A stretch of DNA of 41,213 nucleotides from Limisphaerales bacterium (GTDB lineage Bacteria > Verrucomicrobiota > Verrucomicrobiia > Limisphaerales > UBA11358), in contig JANYFN010000128.1 of assembly GCA_025362675.1 (NCBI GenBank), positions 1 to 41,213 on the forward strand. Reading direction: 5' to 3'. Positions within the stretch are counted from its first letter, which is position 1. Each line of letters starts with the position of its first letter. A program made the position numbers and the translations under genes. This document shows positions 9,245-16,823 of this stretch, piece after piece. The notes beneath the pieces are model-generated. The model was not told the DNA's origin and ran no database searches. It worked only from the letters and a program-made list of their open reading frames with translations.

Positions 9245-10554
9245 TTAGTAGCCTCTTGGCGAATCAATTTGGCAATTTTTTCGCCGTCACGCACGGCAAA
9301 ATTTGTGCCGCGATCTTCGGGGAAAATCTGCGAGAAATTGGAAAGGAATACACTCGGCAGCGGCGTTTTGAATTCTGGAATTTTTTCCTCGTAGCCCGTA
9401 TCCACGATGTGCTGCGCGGCGCGAAAACGGAAAACGAATTTTTCCTCCACGCGCTTCACCTCGAAGTGCGGAAACATTTTCGGCAGATACGCGAACCACT
9501 TTTGGGTCAACTCCGCGTCTGGCAGCGCGAAGGTTTTTCCGTCCGGGTCGAGATACGCGCCGATGTAATACACATTTTTTCCGCCGTAAGTTTTCGGCCC
9601 GACGAGATTCGTGTGCTGGATGAAAACGAGGAACGGCGCGTCAGGTTCATTCACATTCACCCAGTAAAAATCACCGAGGCTCTGGTCACTCGTGAAGATC
9701 AGGCACGCCGCGCCGAGATACTCGATGCTGCGGAGTTTCGCCGCGTAATCATTGAGCGATTCTGTTGTGGGTAATAATTTCGCAAACGCGGGTGACGGGC
9801 CGGTGAAGAGGCAATAATCAAACGAAACGGTTTCGCCATTGATGACGGCGGTGCGTTCGGAGGTGATTTTTTCTACCAGCGTGCCGGTCAAAATTTTTAC
9901 GCCATTCGCGCGCAATTGTTTTTCCAGCGCCACCGTGATGACGTTGAAACCGCCTTTGAAATAGCCGAGCTTTTCGCCGCCGCCGCCGGACCGCGAGTTG
10001 GCGCGGATGTGGATGCGCGCCCAAAACCACGCCATCGCCACCTTGTCGTAATGGCGGTCGAATTTGCCCTTGAGCAGCGGCGTCCAGATGCTCGCCATCG
10101 CACTCGCGCCGCACGCGCGGGTCATCCAGTCGTGCGCCGTCACGCGCGTGAAGCCGCGCCAGTTTTTCTGGTGCTTGAGATAGAGCGCGGCGAATCCGGT
10201 GCGGAGACGTCCGAGAAAATTGCATGGCGAAAACTTCAGCAGATCGCCCGGCGTCTTGAACGGATGGATTTTTTTATCACGGAAAATTCCGACCGAACTG
10301 TCGCACCAGATCAATTTTTCGGAGAGGCCGAGTTCCTTGACCAAATCCAAAATGCTTGTGTCGGTTAGGAAAAGATGGTGATAGGTTTTTTCCAGCGAGG
10401 TGCCTTGGATTTGAAATCCGCCCGCGAGACCGCCGAGTTCCTTGGAACCTTCGACGAGCGTGACGGAGAAATTTTTATCCGCCGATAACCGCAGCGCCGC
10501 CGTGAGGCCGGTGAAGCCGCCGCCGACAATCAGGATTTTTTTTGGCGCGCTCAT
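9241..10554 (-). CDS. FAD-dependent oxidoreductase (amine oxidase/UGM-like)
   Basis: A flavoprotein of 437 residues with an N-terminal dinucleotide-binding motif, ILIVGGGFTGLTAALRL at about 7-23, and the acidic residue of the second strand in LVEGSKELGGLAGG. The rest resembles NAD(P)/FAD-dependent oxidoreductases of the protoporphyrinogen oxidase and UDP-galactopyranose mutase superfamily that are common in polysaccharide loci. The start overlaps the GtrA stop in TGATG and the end overlaps the next start in ATGA. The substrate is unknown; a sugar-nucleotide or lipid-linked sugar modification is inferred from context only. Confidence 0.8.
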   Translation of the reverse strand: MSAPKKILIVGGGFTGLTAALRLSADKNFSVTLVEGSKELGGLAGGFQIQGTSLEKTYHHLFLTDTSILDLVKELGLSEKLIWCDSSVGIFRDKKIHPFKTPGDLLKFSPCNFLGRLRTGFAALYLKHQKNWRGFTRVTAHDWMTRACGASAMASIWTPLLKGKFDRHYDKVAMAWFWARIHIRANSRSGGGGEKLGYFKGGFNVITVALEKQLRANGVKILTGTLVEKITSERTAVINGETVSFDYCLFTGPSPAFAKLLPTTESLNDYAAKLRSIEYLGAACLIFTSDQSLGDFYWVNVNEPDAPFLVFIQHTNLVGPKTYGGKNVYYIGAYLDPDGKTFALPDAELTQKWFAYLPKMFPHFEVKRVEEKFVFRFRAAQHIVDTGYEEKIPEFKTPLPSVFLSNFSQIFPEDRGTNFAVRDGEKIAKLIRQEATK

Positions 10555-10949
10555 CAGTTGGTTTTGCGGAAGGAAAATATCCGGTTCAAATTATATTGCA
10601 GCAGCAGGACGGCGAGAATCACGATGACGTAGGCGTAGAGCGCGTTCCAGCGCCATTGCGTGACGAGGATGTGGAGCAATCCCGCCGACGCGAGCCAGCC
10701 GAGAAAGGCGACGCCAAAAAAAGCGGCGAGACGTTGGGCGATTCGGTCCGACACGCGGAAGTTGAACCACGCGTTCAGCCCAAAGGAGAGCAGCGTTCCC
10801 GCCGCGTAGCCGATCGCGTTGGCGACTTGCACGGTTTGCCCGCCGTATTGGACGAGCAGCGCGTAGAGCAGACAAGTCACCGCCGTGCCGGAGCCGCCGA
10901 TGAGGCAGTAGAGGAGAAATTGTTTTTTTTGTAGGAGAAAGTTTTTCAA
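10554..10949 (-). CDS. GtrA family membrane protein
   Basis: A small four-helix membrane protein of the GtrA family, thought to flip polyprenyl-phosphate sugars across the inner membrane. The core reads FLLYCLIGGSGTAV, then GYAAGTLLSFGLNAWFNFRV, and ends with a last helix followed by NRIFSFRK, all typical of the family. I place the start at a TTG at 10949, giving 131 residues, because the first helix then begins about ten residues in, as in known members. An ATG at 11027 or 11057 is possible but would overlap the upstream gene by 47 or 77 bases. A GtrB-like glycosyltransferase is encoded in the same set. Confidence 0.82.
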   Translation of the reverse strand: MKNFLLQKKQFLLYCLIGGSGTAVTCLLYALLVQYGGQTVQVANAIGYAAGTLLSFGLNAWFNFRVSDRIAQRLAAFFGVAFLGWLASAGLLHILVTQWRWNALYAYVIVILAVLLLQYNLNRIFSFRKTN

Positions 10950-10980
10950 GGGCAAATCACAGTTGTTGGCAGGCAGTATC

Positions 10981-11325
10981 TTAATGATGTTTTTCACAAA
11001 CAACAATCGGCGCTCCGTCTGGTCCATTCCATTCAGAAACAAAGTAGCAATAGCCATTCGGGAAGTTATCCAAACATGCCTTGGCTTCCGGGTCTGCCAA
11101 ATGTGGCTGCACCTCTAGCTTCCAAAAGTTGTAGCAATCATTGAGCAAAATCCATCGCAGCGAAGCCCCGACATCTGCTACGACAAATTGAACGCTACCG
11201 GCATGAAACATACTTTTAATGTCGTCTCTTGAAAGCGATCTGCCGCGCGAACTGGCTACAACTCCACTATCGCGCCACAATTCTATGAGTGGTAATTGAG
11301 TTACGACTTTGAGCGAGGCGCGCAT
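10981..11325 (-). CDS. Hypothetical protein, 114 residues
   Basis: I do not recognise the family. The product is soluble and mixed alpha/beta, with no signal peptide or membrane segment, and ends in YCYFVSEWNGPDGAPIVVCEKHH. It contains an FVVADVGASLRWI stretch near the middle and a CYNFW motif. Its base composition is visibly less GC-rich than both neighbours, which suggests a later insertion into the operon. It begins 8 bases after the TylF-type gene ends, and is followed by the GtrA gene, so it is probably co-transcribed. The composition and the ordered protein sequence argue that it is a real gene, not a shadow. Confidence 0.7.
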   Translation of the reverse strand: MRASLKVVTQLPLIELWRDSGVVASSRGRSLSRDDIKSMFHAGSVQFVVADVGASLRWILLNDCYNFWKLEVQPHLADPEAKACLDNFPNGYCYFVSEWNGPDGAPIVVCEKHH

Positions 11326-11333
11326 ATTTGCGA

Positions 11334-12023
11334 CTACTTGATGATCACCGCCGCCTGCTCGTGATAGCAGCAGTAGCCGATCCAGTCGTATTTCATGCCG
11401 GTCTCGGCGATGAATTCGTTGAAGGCTTTGAACTCGCCCTGTTGCCAGCCGGAGTAATTGAACATCTCGTCAAACACGATGACCGTGCCGGGGCGGATGC
11501 GGTCGCGGAACAATTGGAAAATCGTTTTGGTCGAGGAATACAAATCGCAATCAATGTGCAGGAACGCAGCAACGCCTTTATTCGCGGCGAGAAACGGCGG
11601 GAGCGATTCGTTGAACCAGCCTTTGTGCAGTTGCACGTTGGCGCGAACGGCCGGCAGTTTGGTGACGGCGAAACGACCTTTGTCGAAATTGGGCCGCCAG
11701 AATTCCGGCAAGCCCTCGAACGAATCGAAGCCGTGAATCGTCTTCGTCGTGAGTCCGGCGAGATGATTGATGGTTGTGCCTTGAAAGACGCCGAACTCGC
11801 AGTGGAGGCCGTCGAGCGTCACTTTTTTCAGCGCGAATTCCAGTAGCGCGAAATCATTTTTGAACGCGGCCACATCCGCCAGGTTCGCCTCGATATAGCG
11901 CGCGGTGTCTTCCAGCGCGAGGTCCTGCAATTTGCGCTCGATGTTCTGGCCGTCGAGAAAATGCAGGAAGCGCGGATACAGCCGACGCGTGATCGGATTG
12001 GTGAGGATGAAATGCTTGGTCAT
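11334..12023 (-). CDS. TylF/MycF family methyltransferase
   Basis: A class I SAM-dependent methyltransferase of 229 residues, similar to macrocin O-methyltransferase. The SAM-binding region reads CEFGVFQGTTINHLA, followed by GFDSFEGLPE. The metal-binding and catalytic part contains HIDCDLYSSTKTIF and VIVFDEMFNYSGW, both diagnostic of the family. These enzymes need a divalent metal and usually methylate a sugar hydroxyl. Within this locus the likely target is a glycan sugar (inference). It is separated by 18 bases from the GtrB-like gene and by 8 bases from the next gene. Confidence 0.9.
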   Translation of the reverse strand: MTKHFILTNPITRRLYPRFLHFLDGQNIERKLQDLALEDTARYIEANLADVAAFKNDFALLEFALKKVTLDGLHCEFGVFQGTTINHLAGLTTKTIHGFDSFEGLPEFWRPNFDKGRFAVTKLPAVRANVQLHKGWFNESLPPFLAANKGVAAFLHIDCDLYSSTKTIFQLFRDRIRPGTVIVFDEMFNYSGWQQGEFKAFNEFIAETGMKYDWIGYCCYHEQAAVIIK

Positions 12024-12041
12024 ATTCTGATTAGAAGGTGA

Positions 12042-13016
12042 TTATTTTTTCTCCGACGAAATTTGCGGCGGAACCAGGCCCGCGCTGTCACGGAGAATCC
12101 ACAGTGGACGGCCTTTGACTTCCTCGTAGATGCGCCCGATGTATTCGCCGAGGATGCCGAGGCAGATGAGTTGCACGCCGCCGAGAAACAGCACGGAAAT
12201 CACAATCGTCGGAAAACCTGCGCCGGGCGCGAAACCGATTTTGGCGAACTGGGTGGCGAAAATTTTCTGCGCGAGCGTGAACAGCACGCCCAAAAAAGCA
12301 AACGCAGAAACCCATAGGCCCAGATACGTGGCCAATCGCAACGGCGCGGCGGAGAAGGAAAACAATCCGTCCATCGCGAGCTTGAAAGATTTTTTAAACG
12401 TGTATTGCGGCACACCGGCGGCGCGTTCGGCGCGGTCGAACTCCACGGACGTTTGCCGAAAGCCGCACCACGTCCGCAGGCCGCGCAAATAGCGGCTGCG
12501 TTCGGGTAGCGCGTTCATCACGGCGACAACTTTTTTATCGAGCAGACAAAAATCTCCGGCGTCGCGCGCCATCGGGAGCGGCGTCATTTTTTGCAGCAAC
12601 CGGTAAAATCCCCAAGCGAGAATTCTTTTGATGAGTGGATCGCGGCGTTGTTTGCGCGTGGCGAAAACGACTTCAAAACCTTCGCGCCATTTTGCGAGCA
12701 GCCGGGCAATTTCTTCCGGCGGGTCTTGCAAATCCGCATCAATGACCACGGCGCAATCGCCGGTGGCAAAATGTAATCCGGCGCTGACGGCGGTCTGATG
12801 GCCGAAGTTGCGCGCGAAGGAAACGCCGCGCCAGTGCGGGTCTTTGACGTTTTGCGCCTTGAGAATTTCCCAGGTTTTATCGCGCGAGCCATCGTCCACG
12901 CAGATGATTTCGTAATCCGCATTCCACGTCCCGGCGACCGCGCTGAGCCGTGCAAATAATTTCGGCAGCACGTCCTCCTCATTAAAACAGGGAATGATGA
13001 TGGAAATTTTGGGCAT
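12042..13016 (-). CDS. GtrB/DPM1-like GT2 polyprenyl-phosphate glycosyltransferase
   Basis: A 324-residue GT2 enzyme with an N-terminal catalytic domain and two C-terminal membrane helices, at about 228-253 and 269-290. Motifs include FNEED at 11-15, DDGSRDKT at 41-48, and DADLQDPPEE near residue 95, which holds the metal-binding DXD. The closing sequence LGEYIGRIYEEVKGRP is typical of GtrB and ArnC-type enzymes, which attach a sugar to undecaprenyl phosphate on the cytoplasmic face. With the GtrA protein encoded downstream it would supply a flipped lipid-linked sugar. The bacterial members usually use UDP-glucose or a similar donor; the donor here is not determined. Confidence 0.9.
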   Translation of the reverse strand: MPKISIIIPCFNEEDVLPKLFARLSAVAGTWNADYEIICVDDGSRDKTWEILKAQNVKDPHWRGVSFARNFGHQTAVSAGLHFATGDCAVVIDADLQDPPEEIARLLAKWREGFEVVFATRKQRRDPLIKRILAWGFYRLLQKMTPLPMARDAGDFCLLDKKVVAVMNALPERSRYLRGLRTWCGFRQTSVEFDRAERAAGVPQYTFKKSFKLAMDGLFSFSAAPLRLATYLGLWVSAFAFLGVLFTLAQKIFATQFAKIGFAPGAGFPTIVISVLFLGGVQLICLGILGEYIGRIYEEVKGRPLWILRDSAGLVPPQISSEKK

Positions 13017-13166
13017 GGCGCGCGGCAGTAGTTAAATGGCCACCTGCCCTGGGACGCAAGTGAAATTAGATGGACGAGGTCTGTTTAAATTTTCACGTCT
13101 GAACTTGATCAAACAAAATCGGCAGATCGGTGTTGGAGAAACATCATGGTGCATTGGGACAGGCTT

Positions 13167-14237
13167 TCAGCTGTTGCCAGCGGGTGGGAGCGGCGTTGGC
13201 GGCGTTGACGTGGCCGTCCTTCCCAGCAGGATGGTTCGCAACCCGGGGATGCGCCCCAGTCCGTCGCCGACCCAAAAACTGAGCCAGCATAAAATCCCAG
13301 CCAGCAACGGTGCCAGCAGCCAGCTAAACCACGGAGAATCTTTTGCCGAATGAATGCAGGCGATTAATATTTCTACGAAGAAAAGGTGAATGATGTATAT
13401 GTCCAAACTGCGACGACCCCAGGCGGAAAGTAGCGGCGATTTCACCCGCTGGTAAACCCAAAATGTTAGCACGACAAATAACACCGAGATCACGACTCCA
13501 GCCAGCCAGCGAAGCGCGATATTAGGCAGGTTGGCCGAAGTGAGTCGCATCCGAGTGGTATAGACATAGGTATCTTCGGACCACAATAAATAGCAGCCGA
13601 TTCCTATTATCACCAAAGCCAAAATCTTGGGCCACGAGCGGATGGCTTGGATCTGGATTTGATCACCCTTGGCAAGCGCGTAACCGAGACAGAAAAATGG
13701 GAATGTATATTTGAATAAATAAAGGTAAGCCGCTTCTGGGGCGAATAGCATCACGCCGGTGAACAACCCAAAAAATTCTAGCCGATCCAGGCGGAGTTTT
13801 TTTGAAATGGCCACGAGGCAGGTGGCGCCAAACACGGCCCAGAGAAACCAATAGCCCGGGCGATATTCCACCATGAAATCGCGGAAGAGTTGTCGGCCAC
13901 CTGCCACCGTGCCGGCGATCAAAATAAAAATAATGAGTTTGACGAATAGATACACTAGCGGCCAACAAATGGCGGGGACGACGATCTGCCGGAATCGCCG
14001 CCAACTGCACTCAAGCCAGCTAGATCGGTTGATTGCTTGAAATGAAACATAGCCGCTCACCGCCATAAAAAGCGGCATGTGAAACGTGTAAATCGCTTTA
14101 AACAACGGATCGAGGTAGTAACCGGGTTGGCCAGCGTATCCGATAAACTGGATCAGATGCCCATACGCCACTAAAAAAATGAGCACACCTTTTAAATAGT
14201 CGGCAAAGTCATTGCGCATGGCATTCGGTGCAGACAT
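13167..14237 (-). CDS. Acyltransferase 3 family membrane protein
   Basis: A polytopic acyltransferase of about 356 residues. The N-terminal signature is DYLKGVLIFLVAYGHLIQF, with Lys in place of the more common Arg and the conserved His present. The protein has about ten membrane helices and no additional domain. The open frame reaches back to 14291, but that would overlap the upstream glycosyltransferase, so the ATG at 14237, 4 bases after the upstream stop, is preferred; an ATG at 14219 is also possible. Its DNA is less GC-rich in style than the flanking genes. It probably O-acylates the surface glycan. Confidence 0.87.
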   Translation of the reverse strand: MSAPNAMRNDFADYLKGVLIFLVAYGHLIQFIGYAGQPGYYLDPLFKAIYTFHMPLFMAVSGYVSFQAINRSSWLECSWRRFRQIVVPAICWPLVYLFVKLIIFILIAGTVAGGRQLFRDFMVEYRPGYWFLWAVFGATCLVAISKKLRLDRLEFFGLFTGVMLFAPEAAYLYLFKYTFPFFCLGYALAKGDQIQIQAIRSWPKILALVIIGIGCYLLWSEDTYVYTTRMRLTSANLPNIALRWLAGVVISVLFVVLTFWVYQRVKSPLLSAWGRRSLDIYIIHLFFVEILIACIHSAKDSPWFSWLLAPLLAGILCWLSFWVGDGLGRIPGLRTILLGRTATSTPPTPLPPAGNS

Positions 14238-14241
14238 AGCG

Positions 14242-15246
14242 TCATCCCGCCAAAACTTTTTCGTAGATGGTTTTGAACTGCCGCGCGACATCCGGCCACG
14301 TCGCGGGTTTGGGCGGCGGCGGTAATTGCAGCGCCTCGGCGTAGAATTTTTTCAGTGCGGCGGCCGTCACGGAAACCGCATCGGTGACGGGACAAAATTG
14401 CGTGCCAATCTCAAATGAATGGCGCGCCCACGGCAGGTCGCTCAGGAGCAGTGGGCATTCGCAGGCCGCAGCTTCGAGTGCGGAGAGACTCAAGCTTTCC
14501 ATCGCGCTCAACAGCACGAAGCCGCGCGCGGCGCGATAAATTTTTGCGAGTTCCGAGCGATTGCTCACGCCGCCCTCGTAGCGGATGACTTTGGGATTTT
14601 GTTTGGCGAGCGTAAAAAATTTCTGCGCATAAGGATCGTTATCCGCGTAAGCCTTGCCGAGAATCCACACGGGTGTCTGCGCTACGACGGCAGCCTCGGC
14701 GAGTTCGAGCACACGCTTGCGTTCGGTAATGGTCGCCGTGCAAACCAGCCACTCACCGCGCGGCGTTTTAGGGGCCGCAAAAAATTCCGCTTCGACACCG
14801 TTCGGCACGACAAAAATTTTCTCCGCCGCCGCGCCGAATTTATATTCCATCAGATGTTTTTCCCACGCCGTGAGCGCCACGCACGCATCCGCGAGGCGGT
14901 AAGGTTCCCAGCCAAACTTGTCCGCCATCGCGCGTGGGGCGATTTTTTCCACGCCCCAGCGAAAAATCCGCCGCACGCGCCGCTGCATATTGGTTTGCGA
15001 GCCTTGCTCGGTGAGCAGGTTGGCCAGGAGAATCTTGATTTTTTTTTGCTGCGCAAAACGAATCTGATCCGACGGCATCAGCCCGAAGTAATGGATAAGA
15101 TCGCCGGTCTGGTTTTCGTCCCACCAGCGGAGCGGTTCGGCGTCCACGCCGATTTCACGGAGGGCGGCGAGAGTTTTCTGGATTTGGATGGCCTGCCCGC
15201 CGTGCGCGAGCGCGAACGGGAGTGTGCAATTCACCAAAATTTTCAT
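14242..15246 (-). CDS. GT4-type glycosyltransferase
   Basis: A GT-B glycosyltransferase of 334 residues. It begins MKILVNCTLPFALAHGGQ, a normal family start, so I take the ATG at 15246 over the upstream open frame that starts at 15354. The C-terminal part has WLVCTATITERKRVLELAEAA and then SAMESLSLSALEAAACECP, which carries the E-x7-E donor site. It is the first gene of the minus-strand glycan set, transcribed away from the spacer at 15247-15805. The sugar it transfers is unknown. Confidence 0.85.
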   Translation of the reverse strand: MKILVNCTLPFALAHGGQAIQIQKTLAALREIGVDAEPLRWWDENQTGDLIHYFGLMPSDQIRFAQQKKIKILLANLLTEQGSQTNMQRRVRRIFRWGVEKIAPRAMADKFGWEPYRLADACVALTAWEKHLMEYKFGAAAEKIFVVPNGVEAEFFAAPKTPRGEWLVCTATITERKRVLELAEAAVVAQTPVWILGKAYADNDPYAQKFFTLAKQNPKVIRYEGGVSNRSELAKIYRAARGFVLLSAMESLSLSALEAAACECPLLLSDLPWARHSFEIGTQFCPVTDAVSVTAAALKKFYAEALQLPPPPKPATWPDVARQFKTIYEKVLAG

Positions 15247-15395
15247 GCGGGAAAATACTGACCTGCGAATGAGAAAAACACGTTTTGCATGAGCGCGAAT
15301 TATCCAAACCGCACCGGCTTCGTGCAACGACAAATTCCATGGCGCGTTGGCCAACGGCGCATGTTAAAACTGCCCTTGATTGGCCAATCGCCGGA

Positions 15396-15528
15396 GGTAG
15401 AGGTTTTCGCGCTGCGAAAACCAGCGCTGCGGGCAGCGGCGCAACGCCTTTTGGGAAACGGATATTTCTCTCACCCGTTCCGCCGGCTGCTGCGCGGGCG
15501 GAGTTCTCGCCGCGCGAGAACTTCCACC
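15396..15528. repeat. REPIN/MITE-like element, copy A
   Basis: The element is about 133 bases and ends in inverted hairpins. The left hairpin has arms GGTTTTCGC (15402-15410) and its perfect complement (15414-15422); the right has arms AGTTCTCGC (15502-15510) and its perfect complement (15514-15522). GTAG at 15397-15400 precedes the left hairpin and TCCACC follows the right one. The outer 21 bases form terminal inverted repeats with about 4 mismatches. A related copy lies at 17990-18132 and shares both ends and an internal GCTGCTGCGCGGGC stretch. GTAG-type heads and hairpins are known for REP sequences moved by RAYT transposases; that link is inference. Confidence 0.75.
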
Positions 15529-15591
15529 ATTCTGCGGCAGGGTCGGGATGGCCCGCCGCCAAGGGTTTTGAAATGTGAACAACTCTGCCAC

Positions 15592-15636
15592 CGATGCGTG
15601 AACTTCACGCACAATGCGTGAAATTTTCACGCATCG
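15592..15636. promoter_or_regulatory. Two tandem palindromes with TGCGTGAA half-sites
   Basis: Four half-sites TGCGTGAA occur in alternating orientation within 45 bases. The first dyad is TGCGTGAACTTCACGCA (15595-15611, 1-base centre). The second is TGCGTGAAATTTTCACGCA (15615-15633, 3-base centre). The outermost arms, 15592-15602 and 15626-15636, are also perfectly complementary over 11 bases. The site is about 170 bases upstream of the pseudopilin ATG and in the divergent spacer, so operators for a dimeric regulator are likely. The spacing does not match CRP. An alternative is a cruciform or RNA hairpin. Confidence 0.6.
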
Positions 15637-15730
15637 CGATCTTTTCCAAAAGTGCGCAACTCGTTTTCATTGGCTTTTTCGCAGATTCGCAGTTGGCACT
15701 TGGGCTGCTAATTGGAAATTACAGATTCGA

Positions 15731-15759
15731 TTGACAGTCTCGGCGGTTCGCGCAAATTT
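15731..15759 (+). promoter_or_regulatory. Possible weak promoter for the pseudopilin gene
   Basis: TTGACA at 15731-15736 is a perfect -35 box. The best -10 at 17-base spacing is AAATTT at 15754-15759, a poor match, so this is only a candidate. Confidence 0.25.
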
Positions 15760-15805
15760 CGCCGCCTGTCACCCGGATAAAACAAAACAACAACACCGTA
15801 GAATT

Positions 15806-16624
15806 ATGAAAACACAAAAAAAAGCGTTCACGCTGATTGAACTCCTCGTCGTGATCGCGATCATCGCGATCCTCGCGGCCATGCTCCTCCCCGCCCTCGC
15901 CGCCGCTAAGAAAAAGGCGCAGAAAATCGCCTGCACCAACAACGTCAAGCAAGACGTGCTGGCCTTCAAAATTTGGGCCGGCGACAACGGTGACCGTTAT
16001 CCCCAGCAAGTCACTTACTCCTCGGGCGGCGCTAACGAATATTATGGACACGGCGGCGCGGCGATTGTTGCGGGTGGCGCGAACTTGCCCGGTATGGCGT
16101 TCATGGTCATGTCCAACGAACTTTCCACCCCTAAGGTTGTAGGTTGCCCTTCTGACAGCATAGTGGGTCATGGCACTTATGCCACCAACTGGACTTATGC
16201 CGACGTCATGGGTGCTCCTAATCCGCCTGTAAACACGCGTCCGGCAGCGGCGACTTCGGTCGGCAAAATTAGCTACTTTGTCAATGGTGATGCTTCGGAT
16301 TCTGATCCGCAAATGATTCTCATCGGCGATTTGAATTTCGGCACCTCGGGCACTGCCAACAATGCCGCTTCAGCTTGGGCGTTTGGCAATACCTCAGCTT
16401 CGGCTCGTGGAAACACCACCCCCTCAGCAACCACCACCACCGGCGGGGCCTTTGCCAGCAGTGCTAACGGCGCTTGGTCCTGGACGACGGAAACTCATTC
16501 CAAATCCGGTAACATCGGTCTCGCTGACGGCAGCGTGCAATCGGTCACCATCAGCTCGTTCCACACTGCGTTGCAAAACAGCACGAACACAACGTTGGCC
16601 CAGACGTTTGCTTTTCCTTGGTGA
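15806..16624 (+). CDS. H-X9-DG pseudopilin (type II secretion-type N-methylation domain protein)
   Basis: A 272-residue secreted pseudopilin. The start is the ATG at 15806, giving [13 protein letters not shown], a short basic leader with the prepilin peptidase site before Phe and Glu at +5; the longer open frame from 15614 is rejected. One hydrophobic helix follows to about residue 34, ending [13 protein letters not shown]. The globular part ends with [12 protein letters not shown], an H-X9-DG motif typical of large Verrucomicrobiota and Planctomycetota families. It is a single-gene unit with its own terminator, 23 kb from the secretion operon. It may be a pseudopilus or surface-fibre subunit; the exact role is unknown. 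Confidence 0.9.
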   Translation: MKTQKKAFTLIELLVVIAIIAILAAMLLPALAAAKKKAQKIACTNNVKQDVLAFKIWAGDNGDRYPQQVTYSSGGANEYYGHGGAAIVAGGANLPGMAFMVMSNELSTPKVVGCPSDSIVGHGTYATNWTYADVMGAPNPPVNTRPAAATSVGKISYFVNGDASDSDPQMILIGDLNFGTSGTANNAASAWAFGNTSASARGNTTPSATTTTGGAFASSANGAWSWTTETHSKSGNIGLADGSVQSVTISSFHTALQNSTNTTLAQTFAFPW

Positions 16625-16644
16625 TTTAATTTAACGGTCAGCTC

Positions 16645-16673
16645 AAAGGCGCTCCGCAAGGGGCGCCTTTTTT
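16645..16673 (+). terminator. Intrinsic terminator of the pseudopilin gene
   Basis: The arms at 16645-16655 and 16660-16670 form an 11-base stem (one G-T pair) closed by a GCAA tetraloop, with a T run at 16668-16673. It lies 20 bases after the stop codon. Confidence 0.9.
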
Positions 16674-16747
16674 GTTATGACCGGCGTCGACGCTTTTTAC
16701 CGGACGCCCGGCTTCCGCTCACAGGCAGGCTGTGCCACCCGAAATAA

Positions 16748-16778
16748 ATTCAAACAAATAATTCAAACAGGTGTTTGA
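16748..16778. promoter_or_regulatory. TetR-type operator palindrome with an extra half-site
   Basis: TCAAACAGGTGTTTGA at 16763-16778 is a perfect dyad of 7-base arms around GG. A further half-site, ATTCAAACA at 16748-16756, repeats the left arm 13 bases upstream. The right arm contains the -35 box of the promoter at 16775-16803, so a bound protein would block it. Operators of this form are typical of TetR/AcrR repressors of efflux genes, but no such gene is in the window. Confidence 0.55.
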
Positions 16779-16803
16779 CATTTAACAGACCACAAAATAT
16801 GCT
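16775..16803 (+). promoter_or_regulatory. Promoter of the efflux operon
   Basis: TTGACA at 16775-16780 and TATGCT at 16798-16803 are separated by 17 bases and lie 20 bases before the adaptor ATG. The -35 box matches the consensus fully and the -10 box matches at four of six positions. Confidence 0.6.
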
Positions 16804-16823
16804 GCGCACCCAAAGGATAGAAA

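Larger units (their letters stand above)
15247..15805. other. Divergent intergenic region, 559 bases
   Basis: This spacer lies between the first gene of the minus-strand glycan set and the plus-strand pseudopilin gene. I see no convincing gene in it; open frames there lack protein-like order. It holds a REPIN-like element at 15396-15528, two tandem palindromes at 15592-15636, and a weak promoter-like pair at 15731-15759. It must contain the promoters for both divergent transcription units. Confidence 0.7.

Noticed and set aside
13017-13166. A possible gene or terminator between the GtrB-like gene and the acyltransferase
   Set aside because: No ordered open frame and no stem with a T run were found in these 150 bases.
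15592-15636. The palindromes as CRP/FNR sites
   Set aside because: The GTGA and TCAC arms are 3 and 5 bases apart, not 6, and the half-site is longer and GC-richer.
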